This document shows, one piece after another, positions 33,802 through 35,192 of a DNA stretch of 35,192 nucleotides. The notes under the pieces are model-generated. The model had not been told where the DNA came from. It did no database searches and saw only the letters and a list, made by a program, of their open reading frames with translations. The position numbers were made by a program, and so were the translations under genes. Numbering within the stretch: the stretch's first letter is position 1; every line of letters starts with the position of its first letter. This stretch comes from Syntrophaceae bacterium (GTDB taxonomy: Bacteria > Desulfobacterota > Syntrophia > Syntrophales > Smithellaceae), in the NCBI GenBank assembly GCA_003142535.1, contig PLMQ01000037.1, positions 46,087-81,278 of the forward strand, written 5' to 3'.

Positions 33802-34770
33802 TCAAGCGAAAGCTGGCTTATAATTTGGATCATATTTTTTGCCGGATTTTAGAATACCAAAGATAATATGAACCAGTTTCCGCATAATAGCACAAACGAT
33901 TACTTTGCCATTTTTGCCTTTTTCTTTCAGGCGATTATAAAAAGCAGTCATAACAGGATTGCACTGAATCGATACCAGCGCCGGCATATATAAGGCTTTT
34001 CTGAGCCTTGCATGGCCGATTTTGCATAATCTTGGTTTGCCCTTTATGGATGTTCCGGAAAGTGTTTCCTTTGGCGCAAGCCCAATGAAGGCAACCACTT
34101 CTCGAACATGGGTAAACTTCTCCAGGTTATCCAATTCTGCCAGAATAGTAGGAATAGTTACCTTGCCGAGTCCGGGAATAGAATCCAGCAAATCCTTCTT
34201 TTGTTTAAGTTTTGGATCCTGCTCTATGAGATTGGCAATTTGTTTTCTGATCTTTTCAACTTCTTGATCCAAATATGAGATATGTTCTTTAATCAAAGGG
34301 ATGACAGATTCATGCGCCGTGCCGATCCGATTCTTCTCCTGGCTGCGCATATCGATCAGGCTATCAGCTCGTCTAACAAGTGCTCGCAGAATCCTGATTT
34401 CCATTGAAGGTAGAATCCAAGTGTCCGGTTTCATAGCCAAACAGAAGCGAGCAATGATCCCCGCATCAACCTTATCTGTCTTGGTGCGAATCAGTTCACT
34501 CTGAGCAAATCCTTTGATGCGGGCAGGATTGACAATACTAACGATGTGACCGGCTTCATGAAGATAGATCGCTAAATCCTCTCCATAATTGCCAGTTGCT
34601 TCCAGACAAGCGTGAACCTTCCGACTTCCCTGTTTTTCGAGCCAAAGAGATAGAGACTCAAAACCTTCCGTTGAGTTCTTAAAAGATTTGTTTTTGATTT
34701 TACTGTTTACAAGCAGTGCGGCCTCAAATCTCTGTTTGGCAATGTCTATCCCCAGAACCGATGTTGACAT
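33802..34770 (-). mobile_element. IS110-family transposase (DEDD recombinase)
   Basis: A 322-residue transposase of the IS110 family. The N-terminal RuvC-like DEDD domain has VLGIDIAK (Asp9), a Glu in CLEATGNYG, and TDKVDAGIIARF with the last two acidic residues. The C-terminal Tnp20 domain has IPGLGKVTIPTILAEL, FIGLAPKE and the SGTSIKGKPRLCKIGHARLRKALY block that holds the serine nucleophile. The frame opens at a TTG 21 bp earlier; the ATG at 34770 has a GGGGAAAG ribosome site and the usual N-terminus. Full length and intact, so possibly active. IS ends are not marked by inverted repeats in this family and I could not place them. Confidence 0.92.
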
Positions 34771-34791
34771 AATCTTTCCCCTTTCTATCAA

Positions 34792-35145
34792 TGATAGTTG
34801 GTAAAAAGCTTCGTCCGAATCAACCTTGCAAGTACAAACTCATTCTCATTGGAGAAGGTTTCTGATACCGTACGAGTTAATGAACAAAGCCTCTGAGAAG
34901 ATGATCTAATCTACAAATCATGCTCCTAGGCATCAGGTGAAATACAGATTCACTCTTCCCTTTTACCCCGGCGTCCCAGGGTAGTTTATACCATTCATTG
35001 ATTCATAAGAACACAAGGTGACAGCAATACCCGACTCAATTCAGCTTGCCCTGAGCTCGCTTGAATATAACGGGTAGAAAGCTACTATACAGATATGCGA
35101 ACCGCAAATATTTGTCCTCATAATTCCATTCTTATCCTTCAAATA
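34792..35145 (-). other. Non-coding region upstream of the IS110 transposase, candidate bridge-RNA locus
   Basis: About 350 bp without an ORF, on the 5' side of the transposase. Stem-loops: ATGAT/ATCAT at about 34901-34921; GTGAA (34937-34941) with TTCAC (34949-34953); TACCC (34964-34968) with GGGTA (34979-34983). IS110-type elements encode a structured bridge RNA in the non-coding end next to the transposase start. This region is the place to expect it, but I could not identify the target- or donor-binding loops. Confidence 0.3.
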
Positions 35146-35182
35146 AAAAAAGACAAGAGCCACTTATGCCGTCTTGTCTTTT
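35146..35182. terminator. Bidirectional intrinsic terminator
   Basis: AAAGACAAGA (35149-35158) pairs perfectly with TCTTGTCTTT (35172-35181), with A-rich sequence on the left and a T-run on the right, so it can stop transcription in either direction. It may end the gene lying beyond the window edge. Confidence 0.75.
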
Positions 35183-35192
35183 GCTGGAGTCC

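Overview
The window reads as bacterial chromosome, most likely from an anaerobic deltaproteobacterium (Desulfobacterota, Syntrophales-like). This is inferred from the gene families, a selenocysteine tRNA and the fatty-acid/ketone-type enzymes; no taxonomic marker was checked. A conserved housekeeping segment (about 1-14.5 kb) is followed by an accessory segment that starts exactly at the tRNA-Sec gene and runs to at least 28 kb, perhaps to 33.4 kb. An IS110-family element lies at the right edge.

Housekeeping part: a patatin-like lipase (minus strand) is divergent from proA-nadD (plus strand, 4-bp overlap). A tight minus-strand operon mfd > PpiC-type lipoprotein > SurA-like chaperone > uvrA combines transcription-coupled repair with periplasmic protein folding. 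Divergent from mfd are moeA and an SppA-type lipoprotein protease. A tRNA-Sec gene with its own promoter closes this part.

Accessory part: a tyrosine integrase and an AlpA/Xis-like HTH protein abut the tRNA-Sec 3' end, the classic layout of an integrative element in selC. A 13-bp copy of the tRNA-Sec 3' boundary (CCGCCA plus flank) recurs at 33386-33398 and is a candidate far attachment site, which would give an element of about 18.8 kb. Inside are: a zinc-finger-like protein; a run of genes separated by strong intrinsic terminators that sit only 15-40 bp before the next start codon, some with tiny ORFs (17.5-20.9 kb, including an orphan TGT/DpdA-like enzyme); and a patchwork of single-gene units of differing composition (21.3-24.9 kb), three of four encoding exported proteins or lipoproteins. 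That patchwork is interspersed with a dispersed ~75-bp repeat and a broken tandem duplication of a hotdog dehydratase gene. Next come a small RHH-like protein overlapping a replication-initiator-like protein, a 1-kb gene-free AT-rich stretch, and a decayed secreted-protein gene.

Catabolic block (28.1-33.4 kb): an AraC/GyrI-type regulator, an acetoacetate-decarboxylase-family protein, an acyl-CoA dehydrogenase, a small exported peptide, a membrane protein and an SDR oxidoreductase, all on the plus strand. This looks like one functional unit for acyl/keto metabolism. It is either cargo of the element or the chromosome resuming.

Right edge: a small membrane protein with a terminator, then an IS110-family transposase (minus strand) whose upstream non-coding region contains stem-loops and could encode a bridge RNA.
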